Assembly: GCA_048217285.1 (NCBI GenBank)
Contig: DBFWVW010000099.1
Location: 1-12,136 of the forward strand
Direction: 5' to 3'
Length of the DNA: 12,136 nt
Source: CAG-103 sp048217285
GTDB lineage: Bacteria > Bacillota > Clostridia > Oscillospirales > Oscillospiraceae
A program made the position numbers and the translations under genes. Within the stretch, counting starts at the first letter, position 1, and every line of letters starts with the position of its first letter. Below, piece by piece: positions 6,407 through 12,021 of this stretch. The notes under the pieces are model-generated. The model had not been told where the DNA came from, searched no databases, and was given only the letters and a program-made list of their open reading frames with translations.

Positions 6407-6435
6407 ATCCTAGCACATCATTCGTCGCTTTTCCA
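6407..6435 (-). promoter_or_regulatory. Possible internal promoter for rlmD
   Basis: On the minus strand TGGAAA (6430-6435), 17 bases and TAGGAT (6407-6412), with a TG one base before the -10, precede the rlmD start. Each hexamer matches only 4 of 6 consensus bases, so this is weak. If inactive, rlmD depends on the riboswitch-controlled promoter upstream. Confidence 0.35.
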
Positions 6436-7065
6436 CACGGTTTTCGCGCGCGGCAGGTTCCACTCAAAGTGCGCTGCTGCGCAGCGGATCACCACGACGA
6501 CGACCACGCCGGTCAAAATCGCGCCCGGACCCGGCCAGACCTGCCGCAGGAGAAGATAAAGGATCCCGCCGGCGATGGATGCGCTGGCGTAGATGTGCTT
6601 GCGCAGGATATAGGGCATATCTCCGGCAAGCATATCGCGCAGCACGCCGCCGCCCGTGCCGGTCAGCAGCCCGACGAACACCAGCAGCAGCGGATCCGTG
6701 CACCCGGCGAGGGTGATGGCGGTGTTCATGCCCGTGATCGTGAAGATGCCGAGCCCGGCGGCGTCCATGAGCAGCATGAGCGCGTCGAACACCCGCTTGC
6801 TGCGGCCGATGATCCGGCGCACGAACGGGAAAAACAGCACAACCGACACGCCCAGCGCGACGAGCAGATAGATCGGGTCCTGAAATGCGCGCGGCGGGGT
6901 CAGCCCCACGACAAGGTCGCGCAGGATGCCGCCGCCGACGGCCGTCGTGATGCCCAGCAGCGCCACGCCGAAGATGTCCATATGCTTTTCGATGCCGAGC
7001 ACCGCGCCGCTGACGGCGAACGCGACCGTCCCGGCCAGCTCCAGCAGAAAGAGAAAGGTTTCCAT
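6418..7065 (-). CDS. Putative glycine transporter, PF03458 (UPF0126 / TRIC-like) membrane protein
   Basis: 215 residues from ATG 7065; GGAGG lies 8 bases upstream, while ATG 7071 would have only 2. The reading frame is open far upstream, but that part is riboswitch and promoter. About seven hydrophobic segments are visible in two repeated halves: each holds a first glycine-rich helix and the hallmark GGGILRD (44-50) or GGGVLRD (138-144), the two-repeat layout of PF03458. Members are structurally like TRIC cation channels and have been proposed as glycine transporters because glycine riboswitches often precede them. Here a tandem glycine riboswitch lies directly upstream, which supports a role in glycine movement across the membrane; direction and energetics cannot be told. 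rlmD follows 46 bases downstream on the same strand with no terminator between. Confidence 0.93.
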   Translation of the reverse strand: METFLFLLELAGTVAFAVSGAVLGIEKHMDIFGVALLGITTAVGGGILRDLVVGLTPPRAFQDPIYLLVALGVSVVLFFPFVRRIIGRSKRVFDALMLLMDAAGLGIFTITGMNTAITLAGCTDPLLLVFVGLLTGTGGGVLRDMLAGDMPYILRKHIYASASIAGGILYLLLRQVWPGPGAILTGVVVVVVIRCAAAHFEWNLPRAKTVWKSDE

Positions 7066-7079
7066 CGCCATGCCCTCCG

Positions 7080-7120
7080 AAAAAAGAGTACACCCCCGCC
7101 TTGATGCAGGTGTGTACTCT
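7080..7120 (-). terminator. Riboswitch expression-platform terminator
   Basis: On the minus strand AGAGTACAC (7112-7120) pairs exactly with GTGTACTCT (7085-7093), the stem extends inward with mixed pairs, and a run of six U follows. It ends just before the transporter's ribosome site. The AGAG of its first arm also appears to be the 3' side of P1 of the second aptamer, so the two structures should exclude each other. Confidence 0.85.
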
Positions 7121-7256
7121 GTCCTTTTACCTGAAAGATTGGCCGGGCGGCCTTGCTTCTTCGGTGCGGAATCGTCTCTCCAGAGCTCCGTCAGCCACCG
7201 GTCCTTTTGCCTGAGAGTGTCACTCCTTCGGCGGCCGCAGCGCTCTCCCGGCGGCA
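7112..7256 (-). ncRNA. Tandem glycine riboswitch
   Basis: Read on the minus strand, two glycine-aptamer copies are clear. The first has GGGAGAG, GCCGAAGG, and CTCTCAGGCAAAAGGAC. The second has CTCTGGAGAG, GCACCGAAGAAGCAA, and TCTTTCAGGTAAAAGGACAGAG split around its P3 hairpin. These are the conserved blocks of the gcvT-type glycine riboswitch. The terminator follows without a gap. Glycine binding should stabilise P1 of the second aptamer, tie up AGAG, and allow read-through; an ON switch is therefore inferred. It controls the PF03458 transporter and perhaps rlmD. Confidence 0.92.
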
Positions 7257-7279
7257 TCTTACGGCGTATATCTGCCGAT

Positions 7280-7307
7280 AGTATAGCAGATGCGGCAAAA
7301 TTTGCAA
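7280..7307 (-). promoter_or_regulatory. Promoter of the glycine riboswitch operon
   Basis: On the minus strand TTGCAA (7302-7307), 16 bases and TATACT (7280-7285), with TGC before the -10, place transcription start near 7273, just before the first aptamer. The -35 box is palindromic and is shared with the divergent promoter. Confidence 0.65.
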
Positions 7308-7330
7308 TGCTGAATTTTTTCGTGTACACT
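7302..7330 (+). promoter_or_regulatory. Promoter of the lipoprotein gene
   Basis: TTGCAA (7302-7307), 17 bases and TACACT (7325-7330) put the start near 7337, about 23 bases before the lipoprotein ATG. The -35 box is the same hexamer used by the opposite promoter. Confidence 0.6.
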
Positions 7331-7359
7331 GTTTGCAGAAAATGATGGGAGGGATGCGC

Positions 7360-7944
7360 ATGAAACGCATTTTGTGGCTTTGCCTGTGTCTGGCGGCGCT
7401 GCTGCTGACGGCCTGTGGGCAAAAAACGGCGGCACAGGCCGAACCGTCGGCCGACCCTGCCGTCGCGGCGGCACAGCTGTATCAGCCGCTCGTGCAGGCG
7501 GTCGGCAACGGCACGGACACGGGTGTCGACCTTGTGGATGCACAGATCGCGCAGGCGGTGACGCAGCTCTCGTCGGCGGGGCTCACGGCCGTGCACGTGG
7601 ACGCGGCCGGGCCGGTCACGCACCCGGAGGCCGTGACCGCCTTTTGGGATGCACGCACGGCGGGGCAGACGGCCGAGGTCACGCTCTATGAGGTCTGCCG
7701 CGACGGCGGGCTGCTGTGCCACACGCTGCGGTTCGCGGATGGGGCCGACACCGTTACGCGCACGCGCGTCGCCTGGCGCGATGGGGCATTCTCCGTCAGC
7801 TATGCCGATACGTATGCCGTTACGTCCCTGACGCTGGATGGCGGGCGGCTGACCTATATTTATGATATGCCCGACAATCCACCGGGTACGGATCACGACG
7901 GCCACATCGACACGCAGGAGACGTTTACCATCAGCGAATCGTAA
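7360..7944 (+). CDS. Predicted lipoprotein of unknown function
   Basis: 194 residues from ATG 7360, chosen because GGAGG lies 7 bases upstream and the signal peptide begins there; an earlier ATG at 7333 has neither. The lipoprotein signal is clear: basic MKR, a leucine-rich core and lipobox LTAC with C19 as the lipidated residue. The mature part opens with a short Ala/Gln/Glu-rich linker, then an Ala/Val-rich helical half, then a beta-rich half (EVTLYEVC, HTLRF, TRTRVAWRDGAFSVSYADTYAV) ending in MPDNPPGTDHDGHIDTQETF. No catalytic motif is recognisable. It should be exported and anchored on the outer face of the membrane. It is transcribed alone, between a divergent promoter and a strong terminator. 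I do not recognise the family. Confidence 0.9.
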   Translation: MKRILWLCLCLAALLLTACGQKTAAQAEPSADPAVAAAQLYQPLVQAVGNGTDTGVDLVDAQIAQAVTQLSSAGLTAVHVDAAGPVTHPEAVTAFWDARTAGQTAEVTLYEVCRDGGLLCHTLRFADGADTVTRTRVAWRDGAFSVSYADTYAVTSLTLDGGRLTYIYDMPDNPPGTDHDGHIDTQETFTISES

Positions 7945-7946
7945 AG

Positions 7947-7980
7947 CGGCGCGCCCTGTTCGGGGCGCGCCGTCTTTTCT
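7947..7980 (+). terminator. Strong rho-independent terminator after the lipoprotein gene
   Basis: The perfect 10-base arms CGGCGCGCCC (7947-7956) and GGGCGCGCCG (7963-7972) have a TGTTCG loop and are followed by TCTTTTCT. On the opposite strand the U run is poor, so it may only partly serve the convergent racemase-like gene. Confidence 0.88.
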
Positions 7981-7983
7981 TAT

Positions 7984-8013
7984 CTTATGCGCGGCGGACT
8001 TATGCGCGGCGGA
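7984..8013. repeat. 15-bp tandem duplication over the racemase-like stop codon
   Basis: CTTATGCGCGGCGGA occurs twice with no gap (7984-7998 and 7999-8013). The copies carry the last codons and TAA of the minus-strand gene, so the stop is duplicated just downstream. A likely slippage product. Confidence 0.9.
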
Positions 8014-8692
8014 CGCCGGATGCCGCCGTGATGTGCAGCAGCGCGGCCTGCGCCAGCAGCTCCATACCGTCGGCCGCCTGCGGGTAGCGCGCAGCTAACC
8101 CGAAGTGCGCGAACGCCGCGCACAGCTGCGGGTTGTCGAGTACGACGCTGTCGCTGCCGCGGGCAAGCTCCAGCTCGATGATCGAGCGCAGCACCTGCTC
8201 GCTGCACGCCTTCTCCGGCTGCACGCAGCCGAGCAGCGCCTGCACAGGCGCGTCGGGATAGCCGCAGTGCAGCCCATAGCGCCGCGCGGCGAGGCCGTAG
8301 ACATTGGCGGCGCGCACGCCGGGCGTGCACAGCACGCTCGCACGCTGCCGCAGTTTGCCGACGAGCTGCTGCAGCACGGCGCCCGCAGTGCCCAGCACCG
8401 GGATGCCGACGGCCGCCGTGAGCTGCTCGCAGAAGGCGCCGGCACTGTCCGGCACGGCAATGACGGTGCAGCCGGAGGCGGCCAGCACCTCCGCCGCGGC
8501 GCGCAGCTTCGGCAGGGGCGGCTGCGTGGACGCCCCGCACAGATATGGTTCGCAGTCCGGCACGGCGGCCGGGCTCAGCGGCAGCAGGGCGGTGTGCTCT
8601 CCGCCCAGCGCCTGCACGCGGCGCAGGAACTGTGTGACGGCGGCCGGGTCTGCGCCGAGCACGCCGATGCGCGGAAGGTCATGTATCTGCAT
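8000..8692 (-). CDS. Aspartate/glutamate racemase-fold protein lacking both catalytic cysteines
   Basis: 230 residues from ATG 8692, 9 bases after AGGAG; the upstream in-frame ATG 8701 abuts the ribosome site. The layout follows the Asp/Glu racemase superfamily: IGVLGADPAAVTQFLRRV near the start (family IG-GGMGP-AT), IAVPDSAGAFCEQLTAAVGIPVLG in the middle, SVLCTPGVRAANVYG, and VVLDNPQLCAAF near the end. In active enzymes the middle motif is PCNTA and the last is GCTE; here both Cys positions are changed (PDSAG and DNPQ). A two-base racemase mechanism is therefore unlikely; a binding or regulatory role, or another activity, is possible. No signal peptide is present. It is preceded by the terminator of the upstream operon and by a GATGCCG repeat site. 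Fold assignment is moderately confident; function unknown. Confidence 0.8.
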   Translation of the reverse strand: MQIHDLPRIGVLGADPAAVTQFLRRVQALGGEHTALLPLSPAAVPDCEPYLCGASTQPPLPKLRAAAEVLAASGCTVIAVPDSAGAFCEQLTAAVGIPVLGTAGAVLQQLVGKLRQRASVLCTPGVRAANVYGLAARRYGLHCGYPDAPVQALLGCVQPEKACSEQVLRSIIELELARGSDSVVLDNPQLCAAFAHFGLAARYPQAADGMELLAQAALLHITAASGVRRA

Positions 8693-8710
8693 AATGGGCA
8701 TCTCCTGACG

Positions 8711-8756
8711 AAAAAAGTCTCCGCGAAGCGGGTATGACCCCATCTTAGCGGAGACT
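8711..8756 (-). terminator. Rho-independent terminator of the two-component operon
   Basis: On the minus strand AGTCTCCGC (8748-8756) pairs exactly with GCGGAGACT (8716-8724). The long loop holds a smaller GGGT/ACCC hairpin, and a run of six U follows. It lies 38 bases after the stop of the membrane-protein gene. Confidence 0.85.
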
Positions 8757-8766
8757 GTGATCCGTC

Positions 8767-8795
8767 CGGCAACGCTTTGGCATCAAATCGGCATC
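8767..8795 (-). promoter_or_regulatory. GATGCCG-type repeat site upstream of the racemase-like gene
   Basis: On the minus strand three 7-base units, GATGCCG (8795-8789), GATGCCA (8784-8778) and GTTGCCG (8773-8767), recur every 11 bases with 4-base linkers ATTT and AAGC. This is the geometry of Pho-box-like sites bound by OmpR/PhoB regulators. It overlaps the stop of the upstream gene, and a poor -10 (TAAGAT, 8742-8747) follows. A near copy lies upstream of the response regulator. Confidence 0.55.
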
Positions 8796-9618
8796 ATTGG
8801 GCGTTGAAATACAAAGTATTTTCCACGCGCCATGCCGGCAGGGAAAAGGCCATGTCGGCGTCCGGGTCGTAAAACTGCAGGTAATCGGTGACGCTGCTGT
8901 CCATGCCGTTGTTGTAATCGCCCTCGGTTCCGGAGTTGAGCAGCCGCAGTGGGGCGGTGTTCCCGCCGCTTGTATGCAGGACGAGCATTTTTTGGGCCGC
9001 TTCCGGCATCGGGATCTGCACCTCGTCGTACGGCGCGCCGAGCGCGGCCGCGACCGTGGCGCCGACGCGGTTTTCAAACACGCGCAGCAGGTAATCCCAC
9101 AGGTCGTTCTGCCGGATCTGGAAGGCATAGCTGTCCGAAAACGTATAACTGAGCGCCAGCACGCAGCCGGTCGCATCGTCAAGCAGGAAGGACGCCGTAT
9201 CGCCGCGCGGATTGCTCAGCGCGATGCCCCAGAGGACGAAGCCGCTGCCGTAGCTCGCGTACTGGACGGTCGCGCCCTCCTCCACGGAAAAGCCGCCGCC
9301 GAACAGCGCGCTGTCCTTTTCCAGCGCGCCCAGCAGCTCCTGCGCGTACTGCGTTATCTCGGCCAGCGTGTGCGCCGCGGCGCTCTCGTCGAGCTCGACG
9401 GGCTCCTCGGTGCCGTAAAACAGGTTCTGCATGCCGTCGGTCAGTTTCCGGCGCAGAACGGTGGCCGGACCCTGCTCGTCGCCGGTGCTGAGGGAAAACG
9501 CCGTGTCCTGATCCGCGCGGTCGAGCCGCGCGGCCACAAGGTTTGGCAGGAAAAATCCGCCCGCCGCGATCGCCAGCACGAGCGCGACCGCCAGTGCGGT
9601 GCGCATCCACGGCTTCAT
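8794..9618 (-). CDS. Membrane-anchored extracytoplasmic protein of unknown function in a two-component operon
   Basis: 274 residues. The start ATG 9618 overlaps the kinase stop in an ATGA, so the two are translationally coupled. A single hydrophobic segment at residues about 7-28 follows a short basic start, and no lipobox or clear cleavage site is seen, so the protein is probably anchored with the remaining 245 or so residues outside. The outer part is acidic, with beta-rich stretches and aromatic patches (SYTFSDSYAFQIRQNDLWDYLL) and the ending PAWRVENTLYFNAQ. I do not recognise a family. The fixed position after regulator and kinase suggests a partner or accessory sensor of the kinase, as known for other three-gene systems; this is inference. 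A repeat site for the regulator may overlap its stop. Confidence 0.85.
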   Translation of the reverse strand: MKPWMRTALAVALVLAIAAGGFFLPNLVAARLDRADQDTAFSLSTGDEQGPATVLRRKLTDGMQNLFYGTEEPVELDESAAAHTLAEITQYAQELLGALEKDSALFGGGFSVEEGATVQYASYGSGFVLWGIALSNPRGDTASFLLDDATGCVLALSYTFSDSYAFQIRQNDLWDYLLRVFENRVGATVAAALGAPYDEVQIPMPEAAQKMLVLHTSGGNTAPLRLLNSGTEGDYNNGMDSSVTDYLQFYDPDADMAFSLPAWRVENTLYFNAQ

Positions 9619-10997
9619 ATGCGGCCTCCTTTCAGCTCCACGGTCACGACCGTGCCGTTGCCGACACGGCTCTCAAACTGCATCGTGCCGCCGTGCAGCT
9701 GCACGATCTCATTGCACAGCGACAGACCAAGGCCCGCGCCGCCCTGTGCGCGCGAGCGCGACTTGTCCACGCGGTAAAACGCCTCCGTCAGGTGCGTGAG
9801 CGCCTCCGGCGGGATGCCGCGGCCGTTATCGAGCACGCGCACGCGGCAGCCGTCGGGCAGCATCTCCTGCCAGACATAGATGTAGCCGCCGTTGTCGAGC
9901 GCCTTGCGGGCGTTGTCCATGAGGTTGACGAGCAGGGTTTTAAATAGGTCCGGCTCCAGAAAGCACATGCCCTCTGCCGTGCGGTACTGCAGGGCGATGC
10001 CCTTCTGGGCGTACACGCGCTTGAGGTGCTCCAGAAGCCCTGCCACGAGGTCGGCCGGGCTCGCGGGCACGAGCTGGAGCTTCGACTGGTCGAGCGAGAG
10101 CATGTCCAGCAGCTTCAGCCCCAGCGCTTCGAGCCGCTTGCCCTCGGAGAAGATGTAGTTTGCCGCGTCCATCTGTTCGTCGGGGGTGAGCACCTGACTG
10201 CGCAGCAGGTCAGCATAGCCGATGATGGAGGTCATCGGCGTTTTCATCTCGTGCGAGAAGTCGGCCATGAACCGCTCCTGCAGCGCCATGCTCTCCTGAA
10301 TGCGGTTGACGTTCTGCTCGAGCTGCCCGGCCATACGGTTGAAGTCGGATGCCAGCTGCCCCACCTCGTCGCGCGAGCGCACGGGTGCCCGGTAACTGAG
10401 GTTGCCGCGCGCCAGCTCCCGCGACGCGCGCGAAAGCTTGCCGAGCGTGCGCGTCAGCAGATAGGACGTGACCCACGACACGGCCGCACTGATGGCGATG
10501 AGGATCACGAACGTCGTGTGGTAGGCGCGCTGCTGCGTCTGGCGCACGGTATAGGCATCCGTCACGTCGAACGCGAGCTGGACGGTCGTGCCGTCGGCCG
10601 TGGCACCGAGCATGAGGTAGTGCCGGCCGTTGCCGGTGCGCACGATGCGCGTGAGCCCGTCGCCGCCGTCGGACGGCTCCGGCGCGGCGTCGAGCAGCGC
10701 GGTGTCGCCCATTGTGGTCATCTGTGCGCCGAATCGGATGCGCGCTGCCGTGCTCGACCCGCCGCTGCCGAGCTTGTGCAGCACGAGCGCGACGGTGTTG
10801 GCCGCCGTGCCGGGCGAGGCGTTGTCGCCGAGCAGATCCAGCACGTCCACGACCATGCGGTAGGTCTGCACGGCGGCGTCGCGCTCGCGGTCGATCGACG
10901 CGGAAAACGACTGCGCGATCATGAGGCTGCCGCCGATGCCGTAGGTCAGCGACAGCAGCAGCATCATGGCGATCGTGAGCTTGGCGCGAAATTTCAT
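9615..10997 (-). CDS. HAMP-domain sensor histidine kinase
   Basis: 460 residues. Topology: membrane segment 1 about residues 8-28, an extracytoplasmic sensor loop about 29-160, membrane segment 2 about 162-182, a HAMP domain to about 235, then HisKA with H-box FSHEMKTP (phosphorylated H249), and an ATPase domain with N-box NLMDNARKAL (358-367), G1 DNGRGIP (390-396), FYRVDKS (F-box region) and G2 GGAGLGL (419-425). All motifs are intact, so it should autophosphorylate and pass phosphate to the neighbouring regulator. The loop holds no known sensor motif, so the signal cannot be named. GGAGGTG formed by the last codons of the regulator gene is its ribosome site, 4 bases separate the genes, and its end overlaps the next gene by ATGA. 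Confidence 0.96.
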   Translation of the reverse strand: MKFRAKLTIAMMLLLSLTYGIGGSLMIAQSFSASIDRERDAAVQTYRMVVDVLDLLGDNASPGTAANTVALVLHKLGSGGSSTAARIRFGAQMTTMGDTALLDAAPEPSDGGDGLTRIVRTGNGRHYLMLGATADGTTVQLAFDVTDAYTVRQTQQRAYHTTFVILIAISAAVSWVTSYLLTRTLGKLSRASRELARGNLSYRAPVRSRDEVGQLASDFNRMAGQLEQNVNRIQESMALQERFMADFSHEMKTPMTSIIGYADLLRSQVLTPDEQMDAANYIFSEGKRLEALGLKLLDMLSLDQSKLQLVPASPADLVAGLLEHLKRVYAQKGIALQYRTAEGMCFLEPDLFKTLLVNLMDNARKALDNGGYIYVWQEMLPDGCRVRVLDNGRGIPPEALTHLTEAFYRVDKSRSRAQGGAGLGLSLCNEIVQLHGGTMQFESRVGNGTVVTVELKGGRI

Positions 10998-11001
10998 GCG
11001 C

Positions 11002-11655
11002 TCACACCTCCAGCCGGTAGCCCACCTTGTTTACGGCCAGCAGCCGGTTTTCCCAGCCGACTTTTTTGCGCAGCCGCTGAATGTGCAGGTCGACGGTCTT
11101 GCTGCCGTAGCTGTACTCACCGCCCCAGACGTGCTCATAGATCGTCTCGCGGTAGAGCGCGGTGCCGGGATTGCGCGCGAAAAACAGCAGCAGGTCGTAT
11201 TCCTTGTGCGTCAGGCTGATCTCCTCCGTGCCGCGCCAGACCTGCATGGCGCGTGTGTCGATGCGCAGCCCGCCGATCTCGATCACGGCGTCGGTCTTGT
11301 TGTAGCGCCGCAGTACGACATCCACACGCGCGAGCAGCTCCACGACCTCGAAGGGCTTGACGATATAATCTTCCGCACCCATGCGCAGACCGCGCACCCG
11401 GTCGTCGACCGAGCCGCGCGCGGTCAGGAAAATGACCGGGGTGCCCAGCGGGCGGATATATTCCATGAGCTCAAAGCCATCGGCGTTTGGCAGCATCACG
11501 TCGAGCAGGATCAGGTCAAATACGTTCCGCTCCAGAATGTCCGCCGCAGCCAGCCCATCATATACGCACGTGCAGTGATAGCCCGCGCGGGTCAGGCTCA
11601 TCTGGATCAGGTCGCAGATCGGCTTTTCGTCGTCCACGATCAGGATCTGGATCAT
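11002..11655 (-). CDS. OmpR/PhoB-family response regulator
   Basis: 217 residues from ATG 11655, with AAGGAGG 8 bases upstream. The receiver domain is complete: acidic pair D8-D9, phosphorylated D52, T78 and K100 in IVKPF. The C-terminal winged helix (about 125-217) carries the family marks LTHKEYDLLLFFARNPG, the recognition helix SKTVDLHIQRLRKKV and the ending VNKVGYRLEV. It acts as a DNA-binding dimer on direct repeats. It is the first gene of the operon with the kinase and a membrane protein. A consensus promoter lies about 90 bases upstream, and a GATGCCG repeat site lies between the promoter and the gene, which suggests autoregulation. The protein resembles VanR/PhoP-like regulators, but no specific orthologue is claimed. 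Confidence 0.96.
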   Translation of the reverse strand: MIQILIVDDEKPICDLIQMSLTRAGYHCTCVYDGLAAADILERNVFDLILLDVMLPNADGFELMEYIRPLGTPVIFLTARGSVDDRVRGLRMGAEDYIVKPFEVVELLARVDVVLRRYNKTDAVIEIGGLRIDTRAMQVWRGTEEISLTHKEYDLLLFFARNPGTALYRETIYEHVWGGEYSYGSKTVDLHIQRLRKKVGWENRLLAVNKVGYRLEV

Positions 11656-11679
11656 GTTACCGCCTCCTTCGGGTCCAAA

Positions 11680-11708
11680 TTACATCGTTTCGGCATCAAA
11701 ACGGCATC
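11680..11708 (-). promoter_or_regulatory. GATGCCG repeat site upstream of the response regulator
   Basis: On the minus strand GATGCCG (11708-11702), GATGCCG (11697-11691) and the weaker GATGTAA (11686-11680) recur every 11 bases with linkers TTTT and AAAC. Seven-base direct repeats with 4-base linkers are the Pho-box arrangement. The site lies about 28-56 bases after the predicted transcription start, so binding there would fit repression or fine control of the operon. Confidence 0.6.
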
Positions 11709-11741
11709 TGCCGGCGCTTTCGGGATGATTAGATGATTACA

Positions 11742-11771
11742 ATTATAAAAGTATGTGCGTGTGTGTGTCAA
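11742..11771 (-). promoter_or_regulatory. Consensus sigma-A promoter of the two-component operon
   Basis: On the minus strand TTGACA (11766-11771), an 18-base spacer and TATAAT (11742-11747) match the vegetative consensus in all 12 positions. Transcription should start near 11735. Nothing else in the window has so perfect a promoter. Confidence 0.8.
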
Positions 11772-11899
11772 ACCAAATCGGCAGGGAATGTTCTGCGTGG
11801 CCGACACGTATGGGCGCCCTCTCGGCTTCTGTGCTGCGCAATCCCGCTTGCACGGGTAGAGATGGCCGCAGAAAACTGCATTTTTTGCGCGAAATAGGC

Positions 11900-11928
11900 T
11901 TGCAAAATACAATACGGTGTGTTACGAT
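11900..11928 (+). promoter_or_regulatory. Promoter of the secreted-protein gene
   Basis: TTGCAA (11900-11905), 17 bases and TACGAT (11923-11928), with TGT before the -10 as an extended element, lie about 90 bases before the start codon. Confidence 0.5.
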
Positions 11929-12021
11929 AACGGTGTTAAATTCTACCTCGCTTGAAAGCGCGTCCATCGTGCCATAAAGGCAAGAATTTGCAACCAAAAT
12001 TGTTTTACGGAGGAAAAAAGC

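Larger units (their letters stand above)
11656..12021. other. Divergent control region between the response regulator and the secreted protein
   Basis: No gene is supported in these 366 bases; the frames across it lack ribosome sites and cross the promoters. It holds the regulator's promoter and repeat site on the minus side and a promoter for the secreted protein on the plus side. It also has a GT-rich run at 11754-11768 inside the minus promoter's spacer and an 8-base tandem repeat GATGATTA (11724-11739). About 11780-11895 shows nothing further that I recognise. Confidence 0.7.

Noticed and set aside
4857..6413. Long plus-strand open frame of 518 codons
   Set aside because: It is antisense to rlmD, Arg/His/Val-rich from G/C-biased codons, with no ribosome site or recognisable domain.
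6355..7104. Plus-strand open frame of 249 codons
   Set aside because: It is antisense to the PF03458 transporter, His/Asp/Arg-rich, and has no ribosome site.
7066..7905. N-terminal extension of the transporter frame
   Set aside because: It runs through the riboswitch, both promoters and antisense to the lipoprotein gene; the Arg-rich translation is non-protein-like, and the true start has a good ribosome site at 7065.
10026..11219. Plus-strand open frame of 397 codons opposite the kinase
   Set aside because: It is a mirror frame of the histidine kinase and regulator genes, with no domain or start signal.
11754..11768. GT dinucleotide run as a phase-variable repeat
   Set aside because: It is short and interrupted. 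It does lie in a promoter spacer, but the tract is too small to support a phase-variation claim.
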